Notes: generated from the letters alone by a model not told the origin. Counted from the stretch's first letter, positions 44,871 through 53,611 are shown. The stretch is 64,000 nt of DNA from MGBC114079 sp964531385 (GCA_964531385.1 CAZHGC010000005.1:62001-126000), one strand, 5' to 3'. Numbers and translations: made by a program.

Positions 44871-47800
44871 TTGAACCATAATTATATAAATAACGATTAT
44901 ACAAAAACAACTAATGTTGATTTTGAAACTATTGAACGTAAAACCATTGATTTTGAGAGCGGTGAAGTTGTTGATGCTGTTGTTGAGGACATTGGTGGCG
45001 GCGAAAAAGTTAAACTTAACTTTGAAAACGGCGAAGCTGTTGTTGTTGACAAAAAGATGATTGATGCAAAAGCCGGCGAAAAGGTTTCGGTTGAAATAAA
45101 AGAAAACAACAACGGAAAGCTTTTGATTAAAGTTTCTAAGCCGGTTGACAATGTAAATGTTTCTGCGGACAATACAACAAAATCTTCTTTTGTTAATGCG
45201 GATTATAAATCTTTACTTTCAAAAATTAATATGGCATATACAAAAGAAAATGCTGCGTATGCAAAGTTTTTGAACGAAAATAATATTGAGGTTAGGGCGG
45301 AAGATATTAAAACTCTTTCTGAAATTAAAAAGAACATTGAATATATAACTCAAAATGCTGACGAAAGTGTTATTGGCAAAATTGAGTCGGGCGGAATTAA
45401 CGTTGGAAAGCTTTCGCCGGAAACTCTTTCAAAATTTATTTACGAAATTAAAAATAATGATTTTGATTTTGGCGAGGGGCAGAGCGTTGAAGCAGTTAAA
45501 TTTGTTTCTGATGAAGATGCCGAAAAAATTGCTAAAGAGTATGTTGAAAAGAATTTAAAAAATGAAGATGAAATTTCTGTTAAAAATGAGAGAAATGTCG
45601 GACAGAAAACAGACGGCGAACGATTTGTTGAGGAAAGCAAAGCGGGCAAGAATGAGGGTTCTGTAAGGAATGAAAGTTCGGCTAAGAATGAGGGTTCAGT
45701 TGAACGAGATAATTCTGTAAAGAATGAAAGTTCAGTTGGGAAAGATAAGAACTATTTTGAGAAAACAGACGGCGAACGATTTGTTGAGGAAAGCAAAGCG
45801 GGCAAGAATGAGGGTTCTGTAAGGAATGAAAGTTCGGCTAAGAATGAGGGTTCAGTTGAACGAGATAATTCTGTAAAGAATGAAAGTTCAGTTGGGAAAG
45901 ATAAGAACTATTTTGAGAAAACAGACGGCGAACGATTTGTTGAGGAAAGCAAANNNNNNNNNNNNNNNNNNNNNNNNNNNNNNNNNNNNNNNNNNNNNNN
46001 NNNNNNNNNNNNNNNNNNNNNNNNNNNNNNNNNNNNNNNNNNNNNNNNNNNNNCAGTTGGGAAAGATAAGAACTATTTTGAGAAAACAGACGGTGAACGT
46101 TTTGTTGAGGAAAGCAAAGCGGGCAAGAATGAGGGTTCTGTAAGGAATGAAAGTTCGGTTAAGAATGAGAGTTCAGCTGAACGAGACAGTTATGCAAAAA
46201 ATGAAAGTTCAGTTGGGAAAGATAAGAATTATTTTGAGAAAACAGACGGTGAACGTTTTGTTGAGGAAAGTCAAACGGGCAAGAATGAGGGTTCTGTAAG
46301 GAATGAAAGTTTGGTTAAGAATGAGAGTTCAGCTGAACGAGACAGTTATGCAAAAAATGAAAGTTCAGTTGGGAAAGATAAGAATTATTTTGAGAAAACA
46401 GACGGTGAACGTTTTGTTGAGGAAAGTCAAACGGGCAAGAATGAGGGTTCTGTAAGGAATGAAAGTTCGGCTAAGAATGAGGTTTCTGTTGGACGAGATA
46501 ATTCTGCAAAGAATGAAAGTTCAGTTGGGAAAGATAAGAACTATTTTGAGAAAACAGACGGTGAACGTTTTGTTGAAGAAAGCAAAGCGGGCAAGAATGA
46601 GGTTTCTGTTGGACGAGATAATTCTGTAAAGAATGAAAGTTCAGTTGGGAAAGATAAGAACTATTTTGAAAAAACAGACGGTGAACGTTTTGTTGAGGAA
46701 AGCAGGGCGGACAAAAATAGATTTGTACGAAATGAACGTTCTGCAAAGAATGATAACGACTATTCGGAAAAAGTTGATGTTAAAGATTTTGATAACTCTG
46801 AAGATGTTATTTCAATTTCAGAAAATGGCGAAACTTATGAATTTGAAAAAGCTGATATTAAAAAAATTCAAAATAAATATGAACTTTCAGATGATGAAAT
46901 TAAAGAAGTTGTTAAAAACTTGATTAAAGCAGAAGTTCCTGTTAATGAAAAAAATATTGAAGTTGTTGGTGCTACACTTGCCAAAGCAAAAGAAATTCCG
47001 AATTTGGATCAAAAAACAATTTTAAATATTATAAAGACAGGAAAAGAATTATCTGTTAATAATATTTATATTGCAGAGCATACTTCAAGTTTTAACGTAT
47101 TTTCAGAAAATATTTCTAATGAACAATGGAAACAGCTTGAAAAAGAAGTTGTTAAACTTTTTGAACGAGAAAACATTGAAGTTAGCAAGGAAAATATTGA
47201 AACAGCTAAAAAGTTTATTGAAAATCAAATTCCGGTTACAAAAGAAAATATTCAAAAAGCTGAATTTTTGAAAGATGTTCAAAAAAATATTGATGTTTCC
47301 GAGGTTATTTCTGATGCGGTTGAAAATATTAAAGTTGGCAAAAAAGCAACCGATGCAGTTTTATTTGAAGCAAAAGAAAAAACAGCTCAAAAGCAACCTC
47401 AAGTTTTATTTGATGAATATAAAGAAATTATAAAAGTTATTCCTAAAATTGAAACGCAAGACATTGAAAATGTTTTTGAGGAAAACAAAGCCTTAAATCT
47501 TGAAAATTTGAAAAAAGAATTTTTGAAGAGAGAGTATTCCGAAAAAACCGAAAAAGAGGATTTTTCAAAAGAAACGGAAAATTCTCGCTTTACAAAATCG
47601 GACGAAACTTTTGAAAAAACAAATTCTGAAAAGATTTCGAGTTCAAGAGAATTTGACAATTTTGAAAACAACATTAGAAATAATGTTAAAAACAATGAAC
47701 TTTCGCCGGAAGTTATTACCGCAAAGAGACAGCTTGCGGAAATTCAACTTAAACTTACATCGGAATCGGCAATTCGTCTTGCGGGAAAAGGAATTGATAT

Positions 47801-49766
47801 TAATGTTGTTCCGTTAAAAGATGCTGTTGCAGAACTTAAACAGCTTGAAAAAGAGGTTTATGCAAGCAACCTTGAAATTGCCGGAGCAGAAGCTTCAAAA
47901 GAAAATGTTGAAAAAATGAGCCAACTTTTTGAAAAAGTTGAGGCTCTTGCTCCGAGATATTCAGACAATGTTTATCGTGATATTATTACAAATAAAATAG
48001 ATTTTACAATTGACGGAATTAGTTCGGCTGTTAGTGCAAATTTTGAGAAAATTGCCAATACATTTGATACTTTTGCGACTGTTCCGAGTCAAAAATTCGG
48101 TGATACTTTTGCTTCGGTTGTGAACCAGCTTTCGAATGTTCTTGAAATGAATGGTATTTCGGTTAATGAAGAAAATATTTCGGCAGCAAAAATATTGTCG
48201 TTAAACAATATGGATATTACCGAAGAAAATATTCTTCAAACAAAGGCTGTTAATTTTAAAGTTTCGAAAACTTACAACAATTTGCACCCTCTTGTTGCTG
48301 CAAAAATGATTAAAGAGGGAATTAATCCTGTTGAAATGAACATTGACGATGTTGTTTCTTATATCGATAAATTTGATGATTTATATAACCAGACTTCGAA
48401 AGAACAAGTTGCCGAAAATATAATGATTATGAGCGAAAACAAGGAAGTTTCAACGGTTGAAAAAGCGGCGGTTATTTCTGTTTATCGTATGCTTGATATG
48501 ATTTCGAAACACAGCAGTGCCGCAATTGGAACGGCTTTGAAAAACAATTCAGAACTGACTTTGGGAAATCTTATGGAAGCGGCAAAAGTTTTTGAAAAAA
48601 CAAAGAGCAAGAGAGACTTTGATGTTGAAATTAACGATTCTTTTGGATTGGCACAAGAAAAAATTGTTCCCGAAAAGAATATTCGAGAAAGTATTCAAAA
48701 GGCTCTCACTTTGAGAAATCAAAATAATTTGAATAATCAAAATGATGTTAATTTTGAACAGGCGGAAGCAGATTTTCTTCAACAAAAGGCATTTTCGCCA
48801 ATTGGTAGCGAAGCGGAACTTGCAAATGATATTTTCAATGAAATTATTAAAAATTCTGAACCTTCAAAACTTACAGAACTTGTTAAAAACGGAAGTAATC
48901 CGGCTACGGAAACACTTGGTCAACTTTTGAAAAAACTTCAGAAGACCAAAGTTGATAAAAATAATTTTAACAAAGAAAACGTTAAAGCGGTTTTGGAGCA
49001 GATTAAGCAAATTAGCGAGTCTCCGTCAAATGTTGTTTCGTGGCTTAACAAAAACAATATTCCGCTTACTATGACGAATTTTGGCGTTGCGGCGGGAATT
49101 ATTAAAAATCCTTACAAAACAGGCAAAGATCTTGAAAAATTTGAAAAAGAATCTAAAAATACAAAAATTGATTTTGGAAAGAAATTGTCGTCAACTCAAC
49201 TTGAAGAACTTAAAAACGGAAAATCTGTTGATGAGGTTGTTGATGAACTTATTGAGGAAGTTGACGAGGCTTTTGAGGCAATTTCCGAAACGGGAAGTGT
49301 TGATGAAATTAATCTTTTGCTTAGACAAGCTTCAAATATTAAAAAAGCTCTTTCAATTCAAAATGCCGTTAATAAAACCGAAAGTGGATTTTATCAGCTT
49401 CCGATTAGAATGAGCGAGGGAAACATTGTTAATCTTAATATGTATGTTTCTGAAAACGCTTTTGGCGAAGAAAGCAAAACATTTATGTCTTTTGAAACCG
49501 AAAATCTTGGAATTATTCAAATTTATATGAATATGAGTGGAAATAATGTTTCGCTTCAAATTAATTCCGATTATTCAAACGGCTCTAATGAACTTTCAAA
49601 TTATTCATCGGAACTTAAAAATATGCTTTTTGAGGCAGGGATTAACCTTTCAAATGTTCAATTTGGAACGGAAGAATCGAAAAAAATCATTGATGAAAAA
49701 ATTTTTGAAGAAAATTCACAAAAAAACGTTAAGATTTTTGACAATTCGTACGAAATAATAGTATAG
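44871..49766 (+). CDS. Giant repeat protein with ENI helical repeats and FliK-like C-terminus (DUF6240-like)
   Basis: Protein of at least about 1,630 residues, encoded directly upstream of flagellin. The first 240 or so residues form an acidic valine-rich domain. A low-complexity tandem-repeat region follows (52-residue units, broken by an assembly gap). A long helical region then contains several copies of a motif of the form PVTKENIQKAEFL / DITEENILQTKAV. The last 150 or so residues (LPIRMSEGNIVNLNMYV, then LGIIQIYMNMSGNNVSLQI and a closing GINLSNVQFG) resemble the FliK hook-length-control C-terminal domain. There is no signal peptide or membrane helix. I start at TTG 44871, eight bases after GGAGG (44858-44862). 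The sigma-D-like promoter and fliC/fliS downstream tie it to motility. DUF6240 is my best family guess; function is inferred. Confidence 0.75.
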   Translation: MNHNYINNDYTKTTNVDFETIERKTIDFESGEVVDAVVEDIGGGEKVKLNFENGEAVVVDKKMIDAKAGEKVSVEIKENNNGKLLIKVSKPVDNVNVSADNTTKSSFVNADYKSLLSKINMAYTKENAAYAKFLNENNIEVRAEDIKTLSEIKKNIEYITQNADESVIGKIESGGINVGKLSPETLSKFIYEIKNNDFDFGEGQSVEAVKFVSDEDAEKIAKEYVEKNLKNEDEISVKNERNVGQKTDGERFVEESKAGKNEGSVRNESSAKNEGSVERDNSVKNESSVGKDKNYFEKTDGERFVEESKAGKNEGSVRNESSAKNEGSVERDNSVKNESSVGKDKNYFEKTDGERFVEESKXXXXXXXXXXXXXXXXXXXXXXXXXXXXXXXXXXVGKDKNYFEKTDGERFVEESKAGKNEGSVRNESSVKNESSAERDSYAKNESSVGKDKNYFEKTDGERFVEESQTGKNEGSVRNESLVKNESSAERDSYAKNESSVGKDKNYFEKTDGERFVEESQTGKNEGSVRNESSAKNEVSVGRDNSAKNESSVGKDKNYFEKTDGERFVEESKAGKNEVSVGRDNSVKNESSVGKDKNYFEKTDGERFVEESRADKNRFVRNERSAKNDNDYSEKVDVKDFDNSEDVISISENGETYEFEKADIKKIQNKYELSDDEIKEVVKNLIKAEVPVNEKNIEVVGATLAKAKEIPNLDQKTILNIIKTGKELSVNNIYIAEHTSSFNVFSENISNEQWKQLEKEVVKLFERENIEVSKENIETAKKFIENQIPVTKENIQKAEFLKDVQKNIDVSEVISDAVENIKVGKKATDAVLFEAKEKTAQKQPQVLFDEYKEIIKVIPKIETQDIENVFEENKALNLENLKKEFLKREYSEKTEKEDFSKETENSRFTKSDETFEKTNSEKISSSREFDNFENNIRNNVKNNELSPEVITAKRQLAEIQLKLTSESAIRLAGKGIDINVVPLKDAVAELKQLEKEVYASNLEIAGAEASKENVEKMSQLFEKVEALAPRYSDNVYRDIITNKIDFTIDGISSAVSANFEKIANTFDTFATVPSQKFGDTFASVVNQLSNVLEMNGISVNEENISAAKILSLNNMDITEENILQTKAVNFKVSKTYNNLHPLVAAKMIKEGINPVEMNIDDVVSYIDKFDDLYNQTSKEQVAENIMIMSENKEVSTVEKAAVISVYRMLDMISKHSSAAIGTALKNNSELTLGNLMEAAKVFEKTKSKRDFDVEINDSFGLAQEKIVPEKNIRESIQKALTLRNQNNLNNQNDVNFEQAEADFLQQKAFSPIGSEAELANDIFNEIIKNSEPSKLTELVKNGSNPATETLGQLLKKLQKTKVDKNNFNKENVKAVLEQIKQISESPSNVVSWLNKNNIPLTMTNFGVAAGIIKNPYKTGKDLEKFEKESKNTKIDFGKKLSSTQLEELKNGKSVDEVVDELIEEVDEAFEAISETGSVDEINLLLRQASNIKKALSIQNAVNKTESGFYQLPIRMSEGNIVNLNMYVSENAFGEESKTFMSFETENLGIIQIYMNMSGNNVSLQINSDYSNGSNELSNYSSELKNMLFEAGINLSNVQFGTEESKKIIDEKIFEENSQKNVKIFDNSYEIIV
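45606..46772 (+). repeat. 156-bp in-frame tandem repeats
   Basis: Units start at 45606, 45762, 45918 (gapped), 46083, 46239, 46395, a shortened 120-bp unit at 46551, and a degenerate one at 46671. Each encodes 52 residues beginning KTDGERFVEES. Inside each unit 18-bp subunits encode hexads of the form (K/R)NE(G/S)S(V/A). The first two units are identical in DNA (ggc/cga codons); later ones share ggt/cgt variants, so at least two expansion events are visible. Confidence 0.95.
45954..46053. other. Assembly gap of 100 N within the tandem repeats
   Basis: A 100-base run of N is a conventional placeholder. If the 156-bp periodicity continues through the gap, the true missing length should be 91 bases plus a multiple of 156. 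The reading frame happens to be kept because 100 and 91 leave the same remainder modulo 3. Confidence 0.9.
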
Positions 49767-49783
49767 GGATTTGGTGAATTAAC

Positions 49784-49924
49784 ATGGATGTTAAAAACAA
49801 TGAAAAGTCAGAGTTGAAAAAAGACGATAAATCTCAATATTATGAGGTTGTTTCTAAAATTTTGACTTTTGTTGATAAGGTTGATAAAAATCAAAATAAA
49901 AAGAAGAAAGGTGATAAAAAATGA
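49784..49924 (+). CDS. 46-residue charged microprotein overlapping flagellin start
   Basis: Short open frame opening MDVKNNEKSELKKDD and ending in a lysine-rich tail (KNQNKKKKGDKK). Its stop (TGA 49922-49924) overlaps the flagellin ATG at 49921 in an ATGA junction, and the flagellin ribosome-binding site (AAAGGTG 49907-49913) lies inside it. AGGGATTTGGTG precedes its own ATG, 17 bases after the giant gene stop. Codon use resembles its neighbours. The middle (YYEVVSKILTFVDKVDK) could be an amphipathic helix. It is too small to resemble FlaG convincingly. It may serve mainly to couple translation to flagellin. Confidence 0.6.
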   Translation: MDVKNNEKSELKKDDKSQYYEVVSKILTFVDKVDKNQNKKKKGDKK

Positions 49925-51339
49925 TTATTAATCACAATATTCCAGCTTTAGTTACAAACAATGCTTTGGGAAAAGCAAATTCTAAAACAGATAAATCTTC
50001 AAAAAGATTGTCTACAGGTCTTCGTATAAATTCTGCTGCTGATGATGCCGCAGGTCTTGCAATTTCTAACAAAATGCAGACTCAGGTTAAAGGTCTTAAA
50101 ATGGCTGACAGAAACTGTAATGATGCTATCAGCCTTATTCAAACTGCTGAAGGTGGTTTGGCTGAAGTTCAGAATATGCTTCAAAGAATGAGAGAACTTG
50201 CAGTTCAGGGTGCAAACGATACTTTGACAACTTCTGACCGTCAGAAAATTCAAGATGAATGTGACCAGCTTATTGATGAAATTACTGATACAGCAAGTAA
50301 GGTTCAGTTTAATACAAAATCTCTTCTTGACGGAAAATATGATACATTTACTTTCCAAGTTGGACCTAACTCTGGTCTTACTCTTGAAGTTGAAATGGAA
50401 GAAATTACTCCATATAAAATTGGTGCAGTTACTGACGAAAACGGAACATTTACAAGCTTGAGCCAGTTGAAGAGCAAGCCAGCACAGGCTGTTAAAATTG
50501 GTATTGAAACAAATGTTCCTGACGGAGTTAAAGCAAACGGAACTGCTCAAAAACGTGTGAACTTTGCAACTATTAATAACTTGAAGAACCCAACAAAAGT
50601 TACTGTTACAACTTATGACAAAGGAACAACAACAGTTCCTACTGACAGTAAAATTACACAGACAGGAACATATTTTGTTGAAAACAATAAATTGTATAAT
50701 GCTGACGGAACAGACGTTACAAGCAAATTTGTAGTTCGTGCTATTCCGGGAGATAACTCAAGTGCAAACATTGGTTTTGACCCAACAGATTCAGCTTATT
50801 CAAACCAACCTTGTTTGATTACTGTAACTTCAACTACAAATGAAACAGGTGCTACAATTTATAAAGAATCGGTTACTACATTGACTCAGACTGCTGTTGA
50901 TGCAACAGGTGCTGACCCTAAAAAACTTACTCAAAACCCTGTTACTCATACATTGAGCACAAACGACAGTACTGCTGTTCAGAAAGCTCTTTCTGAAGAT
51001 AAAACAAAACTTATCATTACAGATACTGCAGGAACAGGCGGATTTACAACAGTTGAAAGCTGTGCATACACTGCTCTTTTGGTTTGCGATGGTGCTATTA
51101 ATGATGTTTCTGAACTTCGTTCAAGACTTGGTGCTGTTCAGAACAGACTTGAATATACAAGTTCTTCTTTAGGAACTTCTTCAGAAAATGCAGAAACTGC
51201 ATTGTCTCGTGTTCAGGATACTGATATGGCTGCTGAAATGACAGAATATACTAAGAACAACGTTATTGTTCAGGCAGGTATTTCTATGCTTGCTCAGGCT
51301 AACCAGAGACCAAATCAGCTTCTTTCTTTACTTCAGTAA
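49921..51339 (+). CDS. fliC: Flagellin
   Basis: Structural subunit of the flagellar filament, exported by the type III flagellar apparatus and recognised by FliS. The conserved N-terminal D0/D1 region (residues 1-140 or so, opening MIINHNIPALVTNN with LSTGLRINSAADDAAGLAIS) and the C-terminal D1/D0 region (closing with AQANQRPNQLLSLLQ) are intact. The central surface domain (about 170-390) is threonine/serine rich and not conserved. At 472 residues it is mid-sized. Codon choice shifts toward those of highly expressed genes. Two hairpins follow the stop. Confidence 0.97.
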   Translation: MIINHNIPALVTNNALGKANSKTDKSSKRLSTGLRINSAADDAAGLAISNKMQTQVKGLKMADRNCNDAISLIQTAEGGLAEVQNMLQRMRELAVQGANDTLTTSDRQKIQDECDQLIDEITDTASKVQFNTKSLLDGKYDTFTFQVGPNSGLTLEVEMEEITPYKIGAVTDENGTFTSLSQLKSKPAQAVKIGIETNVPDGVKANGTAQKRVNFATINNLKNPTKVTVTTYDKGTTTVPTDSKITQTGTYFVENNKLYNADGTDVTSKFVVRAIPGDNSSANIGFDPTDSAYSNQPCLITVTSTTNETGATIYKESVTTLTQTAVDATGADPKKLTQNPVTHTLSTNDSTAVQKALSEDKTKLIITDTAGTGGFTTVESCAYTALLVCDGAINDVSELRSRLGAVQNRLEYTSSSLGTSSENAETALSRVQDTDMAAEMTEYTKNNVIVQAGISMLAQANQRPNQLLSLLQ

Positions 51340-51360
51340 TTTTTTACATATGTATTTTTT

Positions 51361-51398
51361 GCACTTGATAAATGTTTTTATCAGATAAAGTGCTTTTT
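51361..51398 (+). terminator. Terminator hairpin after flagellin
   Basis: GCACTT (51361-51366) pairs with AAGTGC (51388-51393). The next six bases also pair with GATAAA across a bulge, and TTTTT follows. Confidence 0.7.
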
Positions 51399-51399
51399 G

Positions 51400-51440
51400 C
51401 AGGGTATCTGAGGACTTTGGATACCCTGTTATTATTTTTT
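51400..51440 (+). terminator. Second hairpin between flagellin and fliS
   Basis: CAGGGTATC (51400-51408) pairs with GATACCCTG (51420-51428) across 11 bases, followed by TTATTATTTTTT. Being only about 20 bases before fliS, it may act as an attenuator that lowers fliS expression relative to flagellin. Confidence 0.7.
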
Positions 51441-51458
51441 GAAAAGGAATGATTATAT

Positions 51459-51932
51459 ATGGAAAAACTGTCTGCTGAAGACTATGTTGCACGTATTGCT
51501 AATGCAACTCCGTTGCAGTTGGTTGTTATAACTTATGAACTTGTTATTAAATATATTGATGATGCTACGGAAAATATTGAAAATACTAAAATGTTTGAAT
51601 TCAATTTGGATAAGTCGAGAGCGTTTCTTGATGATTTGAAAAATTCTCTTGATATGTCTTATGAAGTTTCGGCGAATTTGTTGTCTTTATATAATTATAT
51701 CAGTCAACAAATTTCTTATTACAGATTTAATAAAAAAGAAGATCACGCTGTTGAAGCGAAAAAGATTTTGAATGATTTGCTTGAGGGTTGGAAAACTATT
51801 GAAAGTGAAGAATCGGACAAAACGCCTTTAATGGAAAATGCTCAACAACTTTATGCAGGTCTTACTTATGATAAGAGCGGAAAGCTTTCAGAATATGTTG
51901 AGACAGATGCAAAAAGAGGGTTTAAAGCGTAG
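51459..51932 (+). CDS. fliS: Flagellar secretion chaperone FliS
   Basis: Helical cytosolic chaperone of 157 residues that binds the flagellin C-terminus and prevents premature polymerisation. The pattern MEKLSAEDYVARIANATPLQLVVITYELVIKYID is that of FliS, at slightly above the usual 120-140 residues. The position straight after flagellin supports the call. A strong terminator follows. Confidence 0.88.
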   Translation: MEKLSAEDYVARIANATPLQLVVITYELVIKYIDDATENIENTKMFEFNLDKSRAFLDDLKNSLDMSYEVSANLLSLYNYISQQISYYRFNKKEDHAVEAKKILNDLLEGWKTIESEESDKTPLMENAQQLYAGLTYDKSGKLSEYVETDAKRGFKA

Positions 51933-51948
51933 TTTTAAAAATGGATAT

Positions 51949-51984
51949 AAAAAAGTGTGAAGAAGATTTTTTCACACTTTTTTT
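51949..51984 (+). terminator. Terminator after fliS
   Basis: AAAAAGTGTGAA (from 51949) pairs with TTCACACTTTTT (51971 on), with a T-run. It ends the motility transcript. Confidence 0.85.
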
Positions 51985-52016
51985 ATTGGAGTTAGAATTT
52001 TTTTAATTAAAAAAAT

Positions 52017-52047
52017 GGGATAACACATTTTTGTTATCCCGTTTTTT
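52017..52047 (-). terminator. Terminator of the GH105 gene (bidirectional)
   Basis: GGGATAACA (52017-52025) pairs with TGTTATCCC (52032-52040). T-runs occur on both strands (GTTTTTT on +, ATTTTTTTAATT on -), so it can serve the - strand gene that stops at 52052 and back up the fliS terminator. Confidence 0.75.
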
Positions 52048-52051
52048 GAAA

Positions 52052-53179
52052 TTATTTTTGATTTTTGTATAAAATTTCTATGTATGCAAGAATTAAAGGA
52101 GCGACTCCTTTTGCTTCGTTTTGAACGATTGGTTCGGAAATGTAATATTCATAGCTTCCGTCACGTTTGCTTTCGCCACCGAGGCCGGCAACAAGGCAAA
52201 TTCCGTCAAGCTGAAGCTCGCCGTTTTTTTCGGAAAGGTATTTTTTACAAATTCCGTTGAAAGCTTTTTCACCATATTTGAAATAGCTTTCGTCTAAAAT
52301 TCCCATTCTGACGCTTTTCATTATGGCATAGGCTAAAATTGCACTTCCGCTTGTTTCAAGGTAGTTGCCTTGCAAATTGCCTTTATCGACAACTTGATAC
52401 CACATTCCGCTTTCATCTTGGAATTTTATGAGCGAATTTATATAATCTATATAAATTGAAGAAAGTTTTTCTTTTTGTTCTTTCATATTTTCGGGCATAA
52501 TTTCGATTGTGTCGATTAATGCCATTGCGAACCAGCCCATTGCTCGGAGCCAGAAATTTTTGGACAAGCCTGTTTCTTGATTTGCCCAATACATTTTTCT
52601 TGATTCGTCATATCCATGATAATATAATCCTGTTTTCTCATCACGCATAGTGTTGTATACATTTATAAATTGGTTATAACTGTCCATACAATTTTTGCAG
52701 TTATTGTATTCAACTTCATATTGCATATAGAAAGGCTGACCCATATAAAGCCCGTCAAGCCAAACTTGATTTGGATATATTTTTTTGTGCCAAAAATTTC
52801 CCGCATTGATACGTGGTTGGTTTTTAACTTGGCTATAGATAGTGTCGATTGCTTTTCTGTATTTTTCTTTTCCTGTGAGCTTATATAAATCGAACAATGT
52901 TTTTCCGGCATTGACATTGTCTATATTATATTCTTCGGGAGTGTATGAATCTATTGAGCCATCTTCTTTGACGAAATAATCTATAAATTCATCGGCGAAC
53001 TTGAGAAATCTTTCATCTTTTTTGATGTGGTAGAGTTCGAGGATTGCTTTAATCATACAGCCGTCAATGTAATTCCATTTTGATGGCTTTCCGCTTCTGA
53101 TTTTTTCGATGTTCCAAACAGGTGCTTGTGGTGTGCTTTTTTCGAGAAGTTCATCAATATATCTATCTAAAATTTCCAT
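52052..53179 (-). CDS. Family 105 unsaturated rhamnogalacturonyl hydrolase (YesR/YteR-like)
   Basis: Alpha/alpha-barrel glycoside hydrolase of 375 residues. GH88/GH105 enzymes remove the unsaturated uronic acid from pectin- or polysaccharide-lyase products by a hydration mechanism. The catalytic-type aspartate is in VWLDGLYMGQPFYMQYE (Asp about residue 142). Other family blocks are ETGLSKNFWLRAMGWF and YLETSGSAILAYA. There is no signal peptide, so it is cytosolic and would act on imported oligosaccharides, yet no transporter is adjacent. AAAGGAG precedes the ATG. It is one of only two - strand genes here. Confidence 0.9.
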   Translation of the reverse strand: MEILDRYIDELLEKSTPQAPVWNIEKIRSGKPSKWNYIDGCMIKAILELYHIKKDERFLKFADEFIDYFVKEDGSIDSYTPEEYNIDNVNAGKTLFDLYKLTGKEKYRKAIDTIYSQVKNQPRINAGNFWHKKIYPNQVWLDGLYMGQPFYMQYEVEYNNCKNCMDSYNQFINVYNTMRDEKTGLYYHGYDESRKMYWANQETGLSKNFWLRAMGWFAMALIDTIEIMPENMKEQKEKLSSIYIDYINSLIKFQDESGMWYQVVDKGNLQGNYLETSGSAILAYAIMKSVRMGILDESYFKYGEKAFNGICKKYLSEKNGELQLDGICLVAGLGGESKRDGSYEYYISEPIVQNEAKGVAPLILAYIEILYKNQK

Positions 53180-53249
53180 GCAAAATCTCCTTTAAACAAA
53201 ATTTTCTTTTAGAAAGCAAAACACAGTAATTCACATTGCTCTATAACAT

Positions 53250-53278
53250 ATGATAGCATATTTTTTCTTTTAAGACAA
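53250..53278 (-). promoter_or_regulatory. Sigma-A-type promoter for the GH105 gene
   Basis: On the - strand TTGTCT (53278-53273), 17-base spacer, TATCAT (53255-53250), about 70 bases upstream of the start codon. Confidence 0.5.
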
Positions 53279-53374
53279 CAAAAATATGTAAAATTATTAA
53301 ACTTTCTTAGTTGCAACGAGAAATTGCAATGGTATTGATGTTTTGATTTGGGAGATTTTGTTGAACAAATTTAT

Positions 53375-53602
53375 TTAACAGTTGTCAAAAAATATCATTA
53401 AAATGATGAAAACAAAAAGTTTATCCTGCATATTCATTGAACAGTTGTTTTTTTGATTTGTTGTTTGAAAATTTTTTTCAGATATATTTGACATAGCATT
53501 TATTGTTTGATTTGGTTTTTTTTCGAATGTTTTGTAATTCATATTGTTAGCGTATTTTTTGAATTGGGCGGGTATATCGTCTAAATTTTTTGATTTTGTC
53601 AA
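53375..53602 (-). CDS. Small protein with C-terminal membrane helix, function unknown
   Basis: Frame of about 75 residues on the - strand. The near-perfect Shine-Dalgarno sequence GGAGGTGAT (53614-53606) lies just upstream of TTG 53602, which I take as the start; the frame can also be opened at GTG 53611, which is part of that site. The N-terminal two-thirds is polar and rich in K, N and Q (e.g. LDDIPAQFKKYANNMNYKTF). The last 15 or so residues (KLFVFIILMIFF) form a membrane helix ending in DNC. This tail-anchored layout resembles small sporulation or envelope proteins of Clostridia, but I recognise no family. Confidence 0.55.
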   Translation of the reverse strand: MTKSKNLDDIPAQFKKYANNMNYKTFEKKPNQTINAMSNISEKNFQTTNQKNNCSMNMQDKLFVFIILMIFFDNC

Positions 53603-53611
53603 TTTTATCAC

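Noticed and set aside
45606..46772. Repeat array resembling CRISPR or satellite DNA
   Set aside because: Units are direct 156-bp repeats without spacers, in one reading frame with codon-level conservation, so they are coding repeats.
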